A stretch of 64,000 nt of DNA from Gadus chalcogrammus (Eukaryota; Chordata; Actinopteri; Gadiformes; Gadidae). The notes under the pieces were generated by a model. That model searched no databases, was not told the origin of the DNA, and was given only the letters and a program-made list of their open reading frames with translations. The stretch lies in assembly GCF_026213295.1 (NCBI RefSeq), contig NC_079428.1:1309684-1373683 (forward strand), given 5' to 3'. Shown here piece by piece: positions 1 through 37,411 of the stretch (its first letter is position 1; each line of letters begins with the position of its first letter). A program made the translations under genes and the position numbers.

Positions 1-921
1 CCTCGGGATGCTCGTAAAAAGACAAGGGGGGTGTAATTAGGGTTTAATATTGAGCCATCTCGATAAAGACTGCAACTTCACGTTTGGGAAAATCGCTGGC
101 AGGGAACAGAGTTCAGGGGAACAATGAAAAGGGCTTGTTTTCTACGTTAATGCGTTTTAGGACCTCTCTTCCTGTAATGTAGATTAAATCGCTTTACATT
201 TATCTCAACCGAGGCTGAATAGAAGGACAATTTATATGATGGCAAAAGTTTGCTAGGAAACTGTAAAACTGTATTTGTTTTTAAGTAGGGAGTCAAGAAT
301 GAATCGACATCAGGCGGTTCTGGCTACTACACAACACATGCACGCAAACACACGCACGCACGCACGCACACACACACACACACACACACCAATGATCACA
401 ACTCTTCCACTGATCCAAACAAGTATTCCTCCTCTCCTCTGATGGGTTCTTAAAGACGACAAAGACAGGGGCCCCTACTCTCTGAAGCACCACTGCATCC
501 GGGCCCCTAATGCTACCCAGCTGCCCGGCCCTCGGCGGCAGGACCCCTGTCACTTTATCAACCTAGCGGCCAATCAGAGAGTAGGAGGGCGAGGGAAAGC
601 GCCCAAAACCCTTTTTGATTCTCCCCGAGCCAAAGGGTTTGTGATGCGAGGCAGCGGTCGGAGTCGATAAGCGATTCAGGATTCAGGACGGGATTGCGCC
701 GGCAGCTCTCGGCTGTCACACTGCTCATATGCTGTGCATGAAAATGTGGTTCCCATTGATGTGCACAGTGCTCTCTCTCTCTCTCTCTATATATAGTAGT
801 AGTTTCGCAACCTTTTGGCCTGTGATCCCGTTTAATTCTTGCATCCGCTTCCGCGGAACTTGGGGTTTTGGAAACACTGATGTATTGTGTATATCTATCT
901 CTCTCGTGCTCTCTCTCTGTT

Positions 922-968
<47 letters not shown>

Positions 969-1307
969 GTGTCTCTCTCCCTCTCTCTCTCTCTTTCTGT
1001 TTCTCTCTCTCTCTTTCTGTTTCTCTCTCTCTCTTTCTGTGTCTCTCTCTCTCTCTCTCTCCCTCTCTCCCTCTCTCTTTCTGTTTCTCTGTCTCTCTCC
1101 CTCCCTCTCTCTTTCTGTGTCTCTCTCTCTCTCTCTCTCTCTTTCTGTTTCCCTCTCTGTCTCTCTGTCTCTCTCACCCCCCCCCCCACCTCATGTATTG
1201 ATCCATCCATCCACCACCACCACCACCACAACCTCCAGCAGCAGCGTGTCTCTGTGGTCTCACCCGTCTCCCCTCCCGTCTCCCCTCCCCTCTCCCCTCC
1301 CCTCCAG
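1..1307. repeat. ADAMTSL1 intron: CA and CT/TC microsatellites
   Basis: No exon was recognised before 1308. A CA/CACG repeat lies at about 340-390, and a long CT-rich tract with CTTTCTGT interruptions fills about 768-1176, running toward the acceptor of the first exon. The long open frames over this tract (SLSLSL, ERERER) are repeat artefacts. Confidence 0.85.
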
Positions 1308-16768
<15,461 letters not shown>

Positions 16769-19514
16769 GACACGCCCGGAGACCCTGGACACCGGAGGAC
16801 GCCCGCCCAATGACAACGACGACGACCACTGGTCACACACCGGCTGGGTGAGGGGGAGGACTGTACTGGACTGGACTGTGGCCCACTCCAGGCTGGGTGA
16901 GGGGGAGGACTGTACTGGACTGGACTGTGGCCCACTCCAGGACTCGAAGACGTTGGTGTAGCCCTGGCAACAAAGCCTTCAGTTTATTTATTGTGTTTTC
17001 TTTTTAAATCTAACTGGAGTTCATGACCCTTGCTTTTAGAGGCCAGAAGCGACCTGGAGGGGTTTTATAGTGGGGGGGGTAACTTAATAGCGATGGCTTC
17101 CTAACGGACAGCTGTGTTGAACTGCCTTTGTATGCTACTCTATGCCAAATTCACAACCCGTGTTTCACAGAGCCACTGGAGTTTGAAATGTCCCATTTTG
17201 ACAAAGTATCGTTTAAATAGTAAGGAGAATCCATAGGGTGTGCTAACAGGAGAATGCCATGCCAAAGAGCCTTTCATAAAGAGAAAGGCATGTTATGTAG
17301 TTTGCACGACCTGCTTAAAGACATTTTCTTTAAACCATTCAGGTAAAAAAATACAATCCCCCAAGATGAAACCTCGCAATTTGTGTTCTGGTATCTTCAT
17401 TGGACGAAATGGGTTTCCATCATATTGCACTACTATGAGACACAACTTCTTTAGGGAAAAAGAAAATCTGACTTTTGCACTCGAAACTCCAAGTCTATGT
17501 AAGGGACATGGCTTGGTGAGTTGTTGTTTTTTATCTCCTCTTTGTAAATGTTGCATTTGGATGTTTTATTTTTCTTCTTTTCTGACATGATTTGGTGACT
17601 TTAGCCAAACTGTTGGAATGTTCCTTTAACCACTTTGACTCCATGACATATCGGAACTCAAGGCCAAGCAAAGTCTTTGCTTCTACCAAACCCTCCTGCT
17701 ACCAAAGAAACATACTATAGTATGATTTATATTATAGTGATACTACTAAAATCGAAAATACTAACTTGACACAGGCTGATTGTTGTTTCAGAAATAACCT
17801 GAGCAAATAACCTTTTGAACCTGTTTTTTTATTGGGCCACGTTAACATTACTGGCCAAATGGTAACACTTTACAATAAGGGAACATTAATTAACCATTAA
17901 TAAACAGCAATACGCATTATTATATATAAAATTAGCATATGGGTTAGTGGGTTTAAATAATGTATTATTGAATACGTTAGTTGATGCAAACACCATTAAT
18001 GAATTATTACTTATAAGCTAACTGTTAATTAGCTGTTAGATAATGCTTATTACCATATTAACTAATGGTAATTAGGGGTTATTTAATGTGGCCCCTTGTC
18101 AAGGGGTATTGGCAATTTTACCTGAATAAGTATAGCTGATACAGATCAGATGGGAACATTGTGAATCAAAGATGGGGCGTGTTCATGTGCAGTCCTAGAT
18201 TCAACAAAGACCTCCCTGATCTCTGCATACTAACCTTCTAAGGAAATCTAAGGAAGAAATCTGGAAATTTAGTGTTATTGGGCCGGTAATGTGTACATTG
18301 ACTAATAGATGAGTCAACATGGCCACTGTAAAATAAAGTGTGATCTGGGTAGAAACCTTTTTTGTTAATTTATTAACTGTAAATGACTGCTGGGTTTGCA
18401 CTTCGAGCCTTCGTCTTATGTCCTCAGCAAATGTCCCCCGTTCATCAACCGCAGGAACATTATCTTCAGTAGAAAATAAGGTCATTAGCAAGTAACGTTT
18501 TAAAATGGGATCAAAGCCCTGTTACAGCTTTTAGTCTTTAAAAGCTCAAACTTGTCAACCTTTCACGACTCCTTTCAAAAAATAATTTAATTCAGTGTTT
18601 GATCTATAATCTTAAACAATTTATGTCACGCTATTGTAGTTTACACAAACAAGATTTTGTTCTTTGGATGTTAGGCGGCTTTCATCAAGAACAATGATGA
18701 GTTATGTAGATATGACATGTTTGTTTATTCAATGTTTGCTGAAGATAAGATGTTTTTTTCTTTGAACTATTTATTTCCGTGTGTTGTTGTGGAACTGTGA
18801 GTTTTCTTTTTGTTGTAAATACTACAAGGCTTGGATGTTACTGATAATTTGCTCCCAGGTCATACTATTCAACGTGCATGAAATTGGGGCCCTCTACTGG
18901 TGAAGTGATATGTTGTCTTTCCATGCAAGTGCCTGGTTATTCACTAGACAATAAAATGAAATACATTCCTTCAACAACACGTGTGTCTTACTTCCACAAA
19001 GTGCAGTGTGACAGGAACATGTTGTGTGTAAATTTAGTCTACTATTAAAATATATTTTATTTATTGTTTTCATAACCTGTGACTGAGACACTAAATTACA
19101 CTGAGATTATTTCATGATTAGAACAAGCTATGCATGTATGGTGTCCCCTTGCTATTAATGCTTCCACTCTATTTGTATATAAATATTTGACCTCAAAGCC
19201 TACGTATACTGTACATGTCAACGGTGAAGAAAAGTCTCCAAGTTGAAACCTGAACTTAATTTGCAGAGAGACTAGCTCGTAATTCCAGTCATCTTTTAAT
19301 ATATAACCGGTTTGTACACATCTGAATAGACCTTTTACCACTGCCAAGAGCTACTTCCTTTTTTTGTGTCACTGGCGCAGAAGACATATCGCACAACCTC
19401 CACTCCTTGTAAAAGACGCGTGCAGTAGAAACACTTCCACCCATCGAGGATGCCAATCAGTCGGCACCCACTGCCACTCCAAAAAGATCGCATTTCAGAT
19501 TTTCTGGTGGGAAA
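16769..19514. other. Intergenic: adamtsl1 3' region and NLR upstream region
   Basis: A 49-bp direct duplication lies at 16842-16940 just after the adamtsl1 stop. About 17862-18105 begins GGTAACACTTTACAATAAGG and looks like a teleost DNA-element end, but its right end is degraded. Nothing coding was recognised. AATAAA occurs at 18950 but cannot be tied to a transcript. Confidence 0.5.
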
Positions 19515-24180
<4,666 letters not shown>

Positions 24181-24987
24181 AGAGGCAGGGGGACAGCGCC
24201 CGCCCGCCAGGGGGAGGCTGTCGTGACGTTACCCGCCTTATGGGTCGCCGAGCAGAGACAGTTTCCCCAGAAAAGGGAAATGAGGGTTGTCACTCAGTCT
24301 GCTTATGAGTGGGTTTGATAGAAAGCCCCAGCAGCCACGATGGTCATGTGGGTGGTGTTCTGACTCATCAATGCTGCGTGTGCATGTGGCAGGGCACAGA
24401 CAGGAATGCGGTTACATTAGGATGCTGCTGGCACAACACTACATTTTTTTCATCGACACCCACCTCATCGTCATTGTTGTTTATATTATTGTTTTTACGT
24501 TTCACGTTTCATAAAAGTCATCCTGTATGCAGGCCATATCAATGTGTGAGTGACTTAGAAATATATATAATAATAATAACACTAATAATTAGGCTGGCAA
24601 AATAATAAGTAATCCAAAGACCATCAAAAACACTTTAAACTGTACACTTTCTGACCGCGCACTAATGTTCAGAACCTTTTAAAGGTCTAAACAACAAGCT
24701 AGGGGCCTCTTTGACTTGCACTACGGGTATTCGGTGTCTGTGGTTTGTTGCGAAAGAAGAAGCTGTCCCATATTCTAATTATATATAAACTATAAAAAAT
24801 TAATTTCCTGTTGAAACGGCGGTGCATGCTGTGGTGCAAAGTGATGATGAAAATATGTTTCAATAAAGCGACACATTTTAAGACGTAAAGAAGTGCTTAA
24901 TATAGCTGAAAGCAAGTGAAAAGTTTTCATACACATGGATTCTAATTGAAATAAACATTGTAAACATGCACACCACTGTGCAAACGT

Positions 24988-25069
<82 letters not shown>

Positions 25070-25340
25070 GCGTGTGCGTGCGTGTGTGCGTGTGTGTGTG
25101 CGTAATCACTACCGCTCACGGTACCAACGGGTCCGTAACACCCTTGCGTTGCATTGCGTTGAAGGTGGGACCATAATAAGCCCTGGCCTTGGCTCAGATC
25201 AGCATGTCTGTCTCCATCTACTGGTGATGCAAGATACAGCATGTCATTGCTTCGTGGATGAGATGTACATTTTACCCCTAGCATTCACTTTGTGCACAAC
25301 TCCGATTCACAAGCTGCAGTTTTCCTGTCAAAATAACTAT
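24181..25340. other. NLR 3' region with TG microsatellite
   Basis: Candidate poly(A) signals AATAAA lie at 24862 and 24950. A TG/TGCG repeat covers 24990-25103. Nothing coding was recognised. Confidence 0.6.
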
Positions 25341-25414
25341 TGGCCAGTACGGGTATCGAACCCGCGACCTTGGCGTTATTAGCACCACGCTCTAACCAAC
25401 TGACCTAACCGGCC
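25341..25414 (-). tRNA. tRNA-Ile (anticodon AAU)
   Basis: The minus strand gives a 74-nt cloverleaf: acceptor GGCCGGT pairs with ACTGGCC (one G-T), discriminator A, anticodon loop CTAATAA with AAT, and T-arm GCGGGTTCGATACCCGT. No intron is present. The D-stem reads GGTC against GAGC, leaving one G-G mismatch at the second pair, where the usual tRNA-Ile has GCTC. It could be a slightly degraded copy. Confidence 0.8.
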
Positions 25415-25596
25415 AGATGTGGCCTCCCGCCCACTCTTTAAAAAGAATTCGTTGTGTGCTTTATAATTTACATTAGTATTAACTTTATTTATTCACTTTT
25501 GTCCGCTGTCCTGTTTGTACTTTTGTACTTAGGCACATTTAAAGAGATGGAACCGTCCAAACACTCCACCGTCACAGGAGGCGGGACCGCTCAGTA

Positions 25597-25828
25597 TGAC
25601 GTCGCTCATGTGCGCCGGGGCGGCACCGCCACAGACAGTTGCCAGATTGGGCCAGATTTCCCGCCCAATCTGGCAACATTGGCCACAGGGGCGGTTCTCC
25701 CGCCATGAGGTATATAATGCGCGCCGCTGCAATGCCGCTCTGGTAGGCGGTCCATGTTGTTGTGTTTTGGCGTCTTCTGATCGGCATGAACTCTTTCGTC
25801 TTCTAGAGGATCGATACTCTGTTTATCG
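25597..25828 (+). promoter_or_regulatory. larp7: Probable larp7 promoter and 5' UTR exon
   Basis: A TGACGTC motif (25597), a 38-base hairpin (TTGCCAGATTGGG ... CCCAATCTGGCAA, 25640-25677) and a TATATAA box (25711-25717) precede GC-rich sequence and a strong donor CG|GTAAGT at 25829. The coding exon at 26370 begins exactly after an AG, so a 5' UTR exon ending at 25828 would splice to it. The transcription start, about 25740, is inferred from the TATA box. Confidence 0.6.
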
Positions 25829-26369
25829 GTAAGTGCTCATCGGGCAGAATTAGAAAGACGCCGTTTTTGCTATGCACTGTTGACCCGACTTGATTTGTGT
25901 TGTGTGTTTAAATGTTGCGTTTGACTCTCACACAACGCCGACTTAACGCTCAAATTCATCAATATATATGTATATATTTTTTAATGCAACAATTTTGCGT
26001 TTGCAAGCAGTTAGAATTGTATGTTTTGGATTTTTGAATGTTCTGGTCGCATCATGTCGTTGTAATTTCCTCAGTTCATAACTAGTTGCTGCAACTATTA
26101 CAATCAATGAAATAACACCAAAAAAAAAAATCCAATCCAAGGTTCAGTGTGCAAGTGAATTTTGTTAAGTGGTCCAACCTCAACCCAGTAATTAATCTTT
26201 AAGAGCTAGATCAGTCTCCAATACAATGTGCTGTGCAAGTAAATGTCAGAGCAATCCTCTTGGACCAGCCGAATGGACCCACTGACAGACCGCCTTGATA
26301 TGAGTGATTCTGTAGCCAGAACGAGACGAAATGTCACTGTCATCACTGTAGCCCCACATCCACCCCCAG

Positions 26370-32311
<5,942 letters not shown>

Positions 32312-32536
32312 CGCAGTGTGTCGTATTTCATCCACTTTGTTTTTAACAAGTTTTATTTTGGTAATCGGCGGAAAGCCAAAGCTAATTTAAAAACACAATT
32401 TGATATATTAATGTGAGCTTTTTGTGACTCATGTTTTCAGGGTCGTACATGTTGTGTATATATAAGGTTCAAGGCTGCCTTTGTTGAGAGAGCACCAAAT
32501 TCATGGTTGTTGAAAAGTGATTTTTTTTTTTATAAC

Positions 32537-32542
32537 AATAAA
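32537..32542 (+). terminator. larp7: larp7 poly(A) signal AATAAA
   Basis: AATAAA lies about 225 bases after the larp7 stop, in an AT-rich context. Confidence 0.75.
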
Positions 32543-33362
32543 CATCAAACATCAGATGTATTATTTTGGCAGTGTCTGGTTTATTAAGTGTTTTTAAATA
32601 CGTTCTTTAAACTTATTTGAACAGTTAGTGCAAATTGTGACTGCATTTTAAGAATAATTGTTAATGTCAGCTTAAATACTATATTTGAATAGTTTGGTGT
32701 TAATAATTTAAATAACACATCACAATGTTCAGTATTGTGTTCTTTAACACAAACTCTTCCTACCACAATACAATGCAGTTGAAACGTCATTTTATTTTCT
32801 CAAACGGTGACCTTTCCACCACGTTGCGTGAAGAGCTGTTAACACAGGGGCAAAGGTCAACAGCAGCAGTGAACTGCTAAGCTGATCTATTATTTATTGC
32901 ATCAGTGGAGAGACGTTCCCTGAGCCTGAAGTCGAGTGACATTATTGCACCCAAATTCAAACACTAGTTTCATCCGACGTAAGATGCACACTTACGCCTA
33001 TAACTTGTCTTTGTACGTCATTAAATGGACGCGAGTGATCCAAGAACGCATGACTTTCTGAGTTTTATTTTTCTCATATGTCCACCGGAGAAGTTTGAGT
33101 GCACGTAGAAGTCGACGGGTGAATCCCTTCCTGGTGAACTGGTATCAGCATTCACCGTGGAGGGAACACATTCGTTGGATAGTGATGAACAGTGGCATCA
33201 CTAGGCTGTTTCTTCTATCTGGTATTGAACTCTCTAATTAGGCTAATTGACTAAGTGTGATCGAAAACGAATAAATTATTTTTCTGTCGTGTTTTCGGCC
33301 AACAACAAAAGCCATTGAGGCTAATTGTCTTTGGGGGCTAAACGCCAATTGGCTGCCTATTG
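32543..33362. other. larp7 3' flank, duplicated at 46.5-47.2 kb
   Basis: Unique-looking AT-rich DNA matches 46520-47203 with scattered substitutions and indels. No gene was recognised. Confidence 0.7.
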
Positions 33363-34170
33363 GATAGAAGAGATAGAAGTCTGGCAGCAACAAGTATGGG
33401 GAGACCATCTACTCATTTACACTGATGGGTCAAAGGAGCATGAGAGTGGTAAAGTAGCAGTGGGTATTAGCATTCCTGACATCGGGTACAGAATAGGGTA
33501 TAGAGTCTCAGATCATCTGTCAGTATTCACAGCAGAGATGGTGGCAGTCTTATGGGCCTTACGATGGGTGCAGGATAATAAACAGGGGTATTCAATAGTA
33601 TGTAGTGATTCAGCTGCAGCTTTCATTTCAATAAAAGAAGGAAAATCCAAGTCCAGACCGGATTTAATTGTGGAAATACTACAGTCTGTGTTCAGAGTTT
33701 ACAAGGCGGGGAGGGAGGTGGGGTTTCTCTGGGTGCCGGCTCATGTGGGTGTGAAAGGGAACGAGGAGGCGGATGAGGACGCAAAGAAGGCGGTGAAGGA
33801 GGAAACAGTGCAAATTAATTTGCAATATGGGGCACCCGAGTACAAGGAAAAAATAAACAGGGCTCTAAAAGAAAGGTGGCAAAATTCTTGGGAGAAGGAA
33901 GGGAAGGGCGTACTTTACAATACAGGGAAATGTAAATAAAGATAGGTGCACTTTTAGGTGCATAAGAAAAGATGATGTAGCAATCACAAGACTGAGGCTT
34001 GGACACTGTGGGCTGAGGAGTGGGCTGGCTCTGATTGGCAAACACCCAGATGGCAGGTGTGAGTGTGGAGAAAGAGAGACTTGTAAAACATGTACTTCTC
34101 CAGTGGGGGCGCTATTCCAGGCAAAGGAGGACTCTGTACCGGAGGCTTGGATCAGCTGGGGAATCATTTT
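33363..34170 (+). pseudogene. 5'-truncated non-LTR retrotransposon, RNase H domain
   Basis: From 33363 to 33939 one open frame encodes an RNase H domain: LLIYTDGSKEHESG with the first catalytic Asp, FTAEMVAVLWALRW with Glu, VCSDSAAAF with Asp, and WVPAHVGVKGNEEAD with the last Asp. A stop follows. In the next frame, about 33975-34150, the usual downstream segment (AITRLRLGHCGLRSG, then CECGERE) continues, so the coding region is frameshifted. The reverse transcriptase is absent, as expected for a 5'-truncated copy. The family looks like I/R1/Jockey-type elements carrying RNase H; the exact clade is not determined. Confidence 0.8.
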
Positions 34171-34490
34171 TTAATTTGCGCACTCTTTTAAATCTGGATT
34201 AAGTGGATAAAACAAAGGAATTGATGGACTACATATTACAGGTGACGATACAACAGCGACACTACTTCTTTTTGGACTTTATTAATGCAACAAAGTAATA
34301 CATTTAAAAAATATTCCCACAATCCAATATTTACAGTCGGTCAACGCCTGCCTCCCAGTGGAGCTACACAGCAGCACCACATCGTTGTATTTTAAATCAT
34401 CAGACACGATGCATCACCAGCGCTTCGTTTATAACAATCGTGTCCTCCGCTGTTGTTGTAAAGCCGTGTCCGTCTGTCCGTATTACCCAG

Positions 34491-34630
34491 TGTGCCTTGC
34501 TCTACACCACCGCCGGGGGCCAGAGGCGTCTGCGCGTCCACAACCTCAGTCTGAACTGCAGCTCCCCAGCTGATGGAGCTGTTCAAGAGCTGCGAGACGA
34601 ACTCGCTCATCAACTTCTTCTCCAAAACAG
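34491..34630 (+). pseudogene. sec24d: SEC24D-like exon with frameshift
   Basis: Between an intact acceptor (ATTACCCAG) and donor (AACAG|GTGAC), the frame encodes [20 protein letters not shown] and LNCSS. One extra C in the CTCCCCAG run then shifts the frame; the expected SEC24D continuation ([20 protein letters not shown]) is read in the next frame. SEC24D is a cargo-binding COPII coat subunit. This piece belongs downstream of the exons at 36.9-37.4 kb in the protein but lies upstream here. Confidence 0.82.
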
Positions 34631-35550
34631 GTGACCATCCAACTCTCTCTGTTCATTCCCGACCCCTCTCCTCACCCTAGGACCAGGTCACACTTTTAAA
34701 GATTAGTGTTTCGACACCGCAGTAACTCTTCTGTGTTGCTTATTTGAACCTCAATTTGAGTTTGAATATGGCGTTTAAAGTTGCTTGTCGGACTGTAAAC
34801 AATGACACGCCGACGGATGAGGAATTCAAGCCCCGAATATGCGGCTCCACCGGTGCCCCGGATATATCGTCCCCATAGGTAGCTCGTTGTCATACCATAC
34901 GTTTCGAGATTGGTGTTTCATAAAATTCAATTTATGTAATTAAATGAAACAAACAGCAAGTTAAGATTTTGACTTCGTTAATGGAATAATGTTACAACTT
35001 AAAAGACATTCCAACAGACGCTTTGTTTCACAGTCAGTCAACGCCTGCCCTCTGATGGACAAAACGAGAACTGCGGGCAGTATATTTTTTGTGGCCAGGA
35101 GATAACATACGAGGTGAACTTCGGTTAAGCTCTAAAAACAGATAACTACACATTAAAGACGAAAATACAACAGCAACGCCTCTGTTTTCAAAGTATTGAT
35201 TTTATTCATAAACTAAAGTTATAAATTAAAAACATTCCCGAACGCCAATAATCACAGTCAACCCCTGCCGTCTGGTGGACAAAACGGGAACTGCACGCAG
35301 TATATATTTGGTGTGGCCAGGAACGCAAAAACATACAAGGTGACCTTCAGTTGAGATCTTTGAACAGAAAACTGTATTGAAACACATAATATGTATAGAT
35401 AAAACGAGTAAAAAAAAGTTAAAAAAATAAATCACTTCCGTCACGCCAGAGTACTTCAGTCGCGCAAGGTTTGTTGTCACCATAGATATAGATATTAACT
35501 AGATGCCCTACGGCGGCGTCTAGAACGTCACCATAGGCCGCTATCTTACC
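34631..35550. repeat. Repeated GTCAACSCCTGC blocks
   Basis: Three diverged copies of a block beginning ACAGTC..TCAACGCCTGCC and containing GGACAAAACG.GAACTGC lie at about 34335, 35030 and 35255, spaced by AT-rich DNA. Identity unknown. Confidence 0.6.
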
Positions 35551-35554
35551 ACAG

Positions 35555-36350
35555 TAAAGCTTTCTGACGACGCTGAAGTTGGCATCCGATTCGCAGCATC
35601 CGATTCAGCAGCTGGTCCACTTTAAATCGGTCCTGATTGAAAACCACTACACCTAGACTCTTCAAATCTGGACTAAATTATCACAGTGAGGCTATACATT
35701 ATAATAAACATAGTTACAGATTATTGAAACCTTTTTTCTATTTGTGAAAATGCAATACAGGCTCATTTTAATGCTTTTTAGGGGTCCAGACTGCATCAGA
35801 ACGGGTCCTGATTGAAAACCACTACACCTAGACTCTTCAAATCTAGACTAAATTATCACAGTGAGGCTATACATTATGTAAAACATAGTTTCAGATTTGT
35901 GAAACCTTTACCCTATTTGTGAAAATGCAATAAAGGCACATTTTAATGCTTTTTAGGGGTCCAGACCGCATTAGAACTGATCCTGATTAAAAACCACTAC
36001 ACCTAGACTCTTCAAATCTGGACTAAATTATCACAGTGAGGCTATACATTATGTAAAACATAGTTTCAGATTTGTGAAACCTTTAACCTATTTGTGAAAA
36101 TGCAATGCGGTCTGGACCCCTAAAAAACATTCAAATAAGCCTGTATTGCATTTTCACAAATAGGGTAAAGGTTTCACAAATATGAAACTATGTTTTACAT
36201 AATGTATAGCCTCACTGTGATAATGTAGTCCAGATTTGAAGAGTCTAGGTGTAGTGGTTTTCAATCAGGACCGATTTGAAGATTCTAAGTGGTTTTCAAG
36301 CCGAATCGGATGCTGCGAATCGGATGCCAACTTCAGCGTCGTAGCTTTCT
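35555..36350. mobile_element. Foldback element with internal 150-170 bp tandem repeats
   Basis: Inverted ends share ACGCTGAAGTTGGCATCCGA and TTCGCAGCATCCGATTC (left about 35570-35610, right complement about 36300-36345). Inside are three direct copies of a unit starting TCCTGATTGAAAACCACTAC (35630, 35805, 35978), followed by an inverted copy (about 36105-36270). No coding sequence was seen. Confidence 0.8.
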
Positions 36351-36829
36351 GGTGGAATCTGTTGTAGCGGACGTCAATCAGTGATCTGCACAAACGCTAA
36401 TACTCTTATCTCGCTGAAATCTTGAAGGATTTACAAACGGTTTGGTTTCTTACAAACTTTAGCTTTTTCTGAGTTTTAGTAGAACATATATTGATTCAAC
36501 ATAAATAACATGAATACCTTCTGCATGTGTGTATTTTTATTGCACCTATCTGTTCTGTTTAATGTTCATTTCATATGAAAACACATGGTTATATATAAAT
36601 ACATCTCTGTACAGGGTGGGGATTTCAACATGCAGCCTTTCTTGATGTATATTTGTAAACATCAAGGGAAATCTTGTACCTATTTTAGAACATTATTCTA
36701 TTTTTCTTACAACTGAACGACATGATGTCATTGTCGAGGAACGACTCGGAGCTGAGGTTCACTTGCAGGTTTCAGTTGGGGAAAAATGATACAGAATAAA
36801 AAACGTTGTGCTCATTTCGGTGGTCCACA

Positions 36830-36892
<63 letters not shown>

Positions 36893-36910
36893 TCCTTTTC
36901 TCTCTCTCTC
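36830..36910. repeat. CTGT/CT microsatellite next to SEC24D exon
   Basis: (CTGT)n from 36830 and (CT)n from 36885 end in the CAG acceptor of the exon at 36914. Confidence 0.95.
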
Positions 36911-36913
36911 CAG

Positions 36914-37030
36914 GCGGCTGAGTGCAGCAGGAAGCTCTTCATCTTCCACGCCTCCATCCCGACCGCTGAGGCTCCTGGGAAGTTGAAGAACCGAGACGAT
37001 AAGAAGCTGGTCAGCACGGACAAGGAGAAG
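36914..37030 (+). pseudogene. sec24d: SEC24D-like exon
   Basis: 117 bases, phase 0 at both ends, encode [20 protein letters not shown] and [19 protein letters not shown], nearly identical to vertebrate SEC24C/D. The splice sites look good (CTCTCCAG and AAG|GTGAGG). The exon itself is undamaged; it is listed as pseudogene only because of its scrambled context. Confidence 0.8.
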
Positions 37031-37276
37031 GTGAGGCTCGGGGTCACTGCTTCTACTCTCAGTTTCTTTCAAGCTGGTCGAGGTTATGCACTGATTCAAC
37101 ATATCTGTTCTATTTTATATTTGACTTATGTGCTTAATTACTTATTAAGTTATTTTTAAACATGTTTACATCTCATCTTATAATTATCCCATTTCATTTG
37201 TATCTCTATCATTATCATTATCCTCAAACGCTCCTTGCGTATTCATTTAGCCTATCAAGGAATGCTGATCTTTCAG

Positions 37277-37411
37277 CTGTCCAAGGACTGTGTAGCTCAG
37301 GGCTTCCGCGTGGACCTCTTCCTGTTCCCCAGCCAGTACCTGGACATCGCCACCATGGGGGATGTGCCCGCGCACACCGGGCGCGCCGTCTACAAGTACA
37401 GCAACTTCCAG
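37277..37411 (+). pseudogene. sec24d: SEC24D-like exon, partial, weak donor
   Basis: 45 codons encode [20 protein letters not shown] and YKYSNFQ. The family has about a dozen residues (LFQPQ...) before LSKDC, which are missing here. The donor is expected right after the CAG at 37411, but the sequence reads GAGTGTGTG rather than GTRAGT. No further SEC24 exon follows. Confidence 0.75.

Noticed and set aside
725..1231. Long SLSLSL / ERERER open frames
   Set aside because: CT/GA microsatellite translates without stops on both strands.
17240..17590. 116-codon open frame in the intergenic region
   Set aside because: AT-rich, no domain, no splice or start context; a chance frame.
33325..33362. Start of the RNase H frame at the ATG-like codon near 33325
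   Set aside because: This part is larp7-flank sequence also present at 47165-47203; the coding homology begins only at about 33363.
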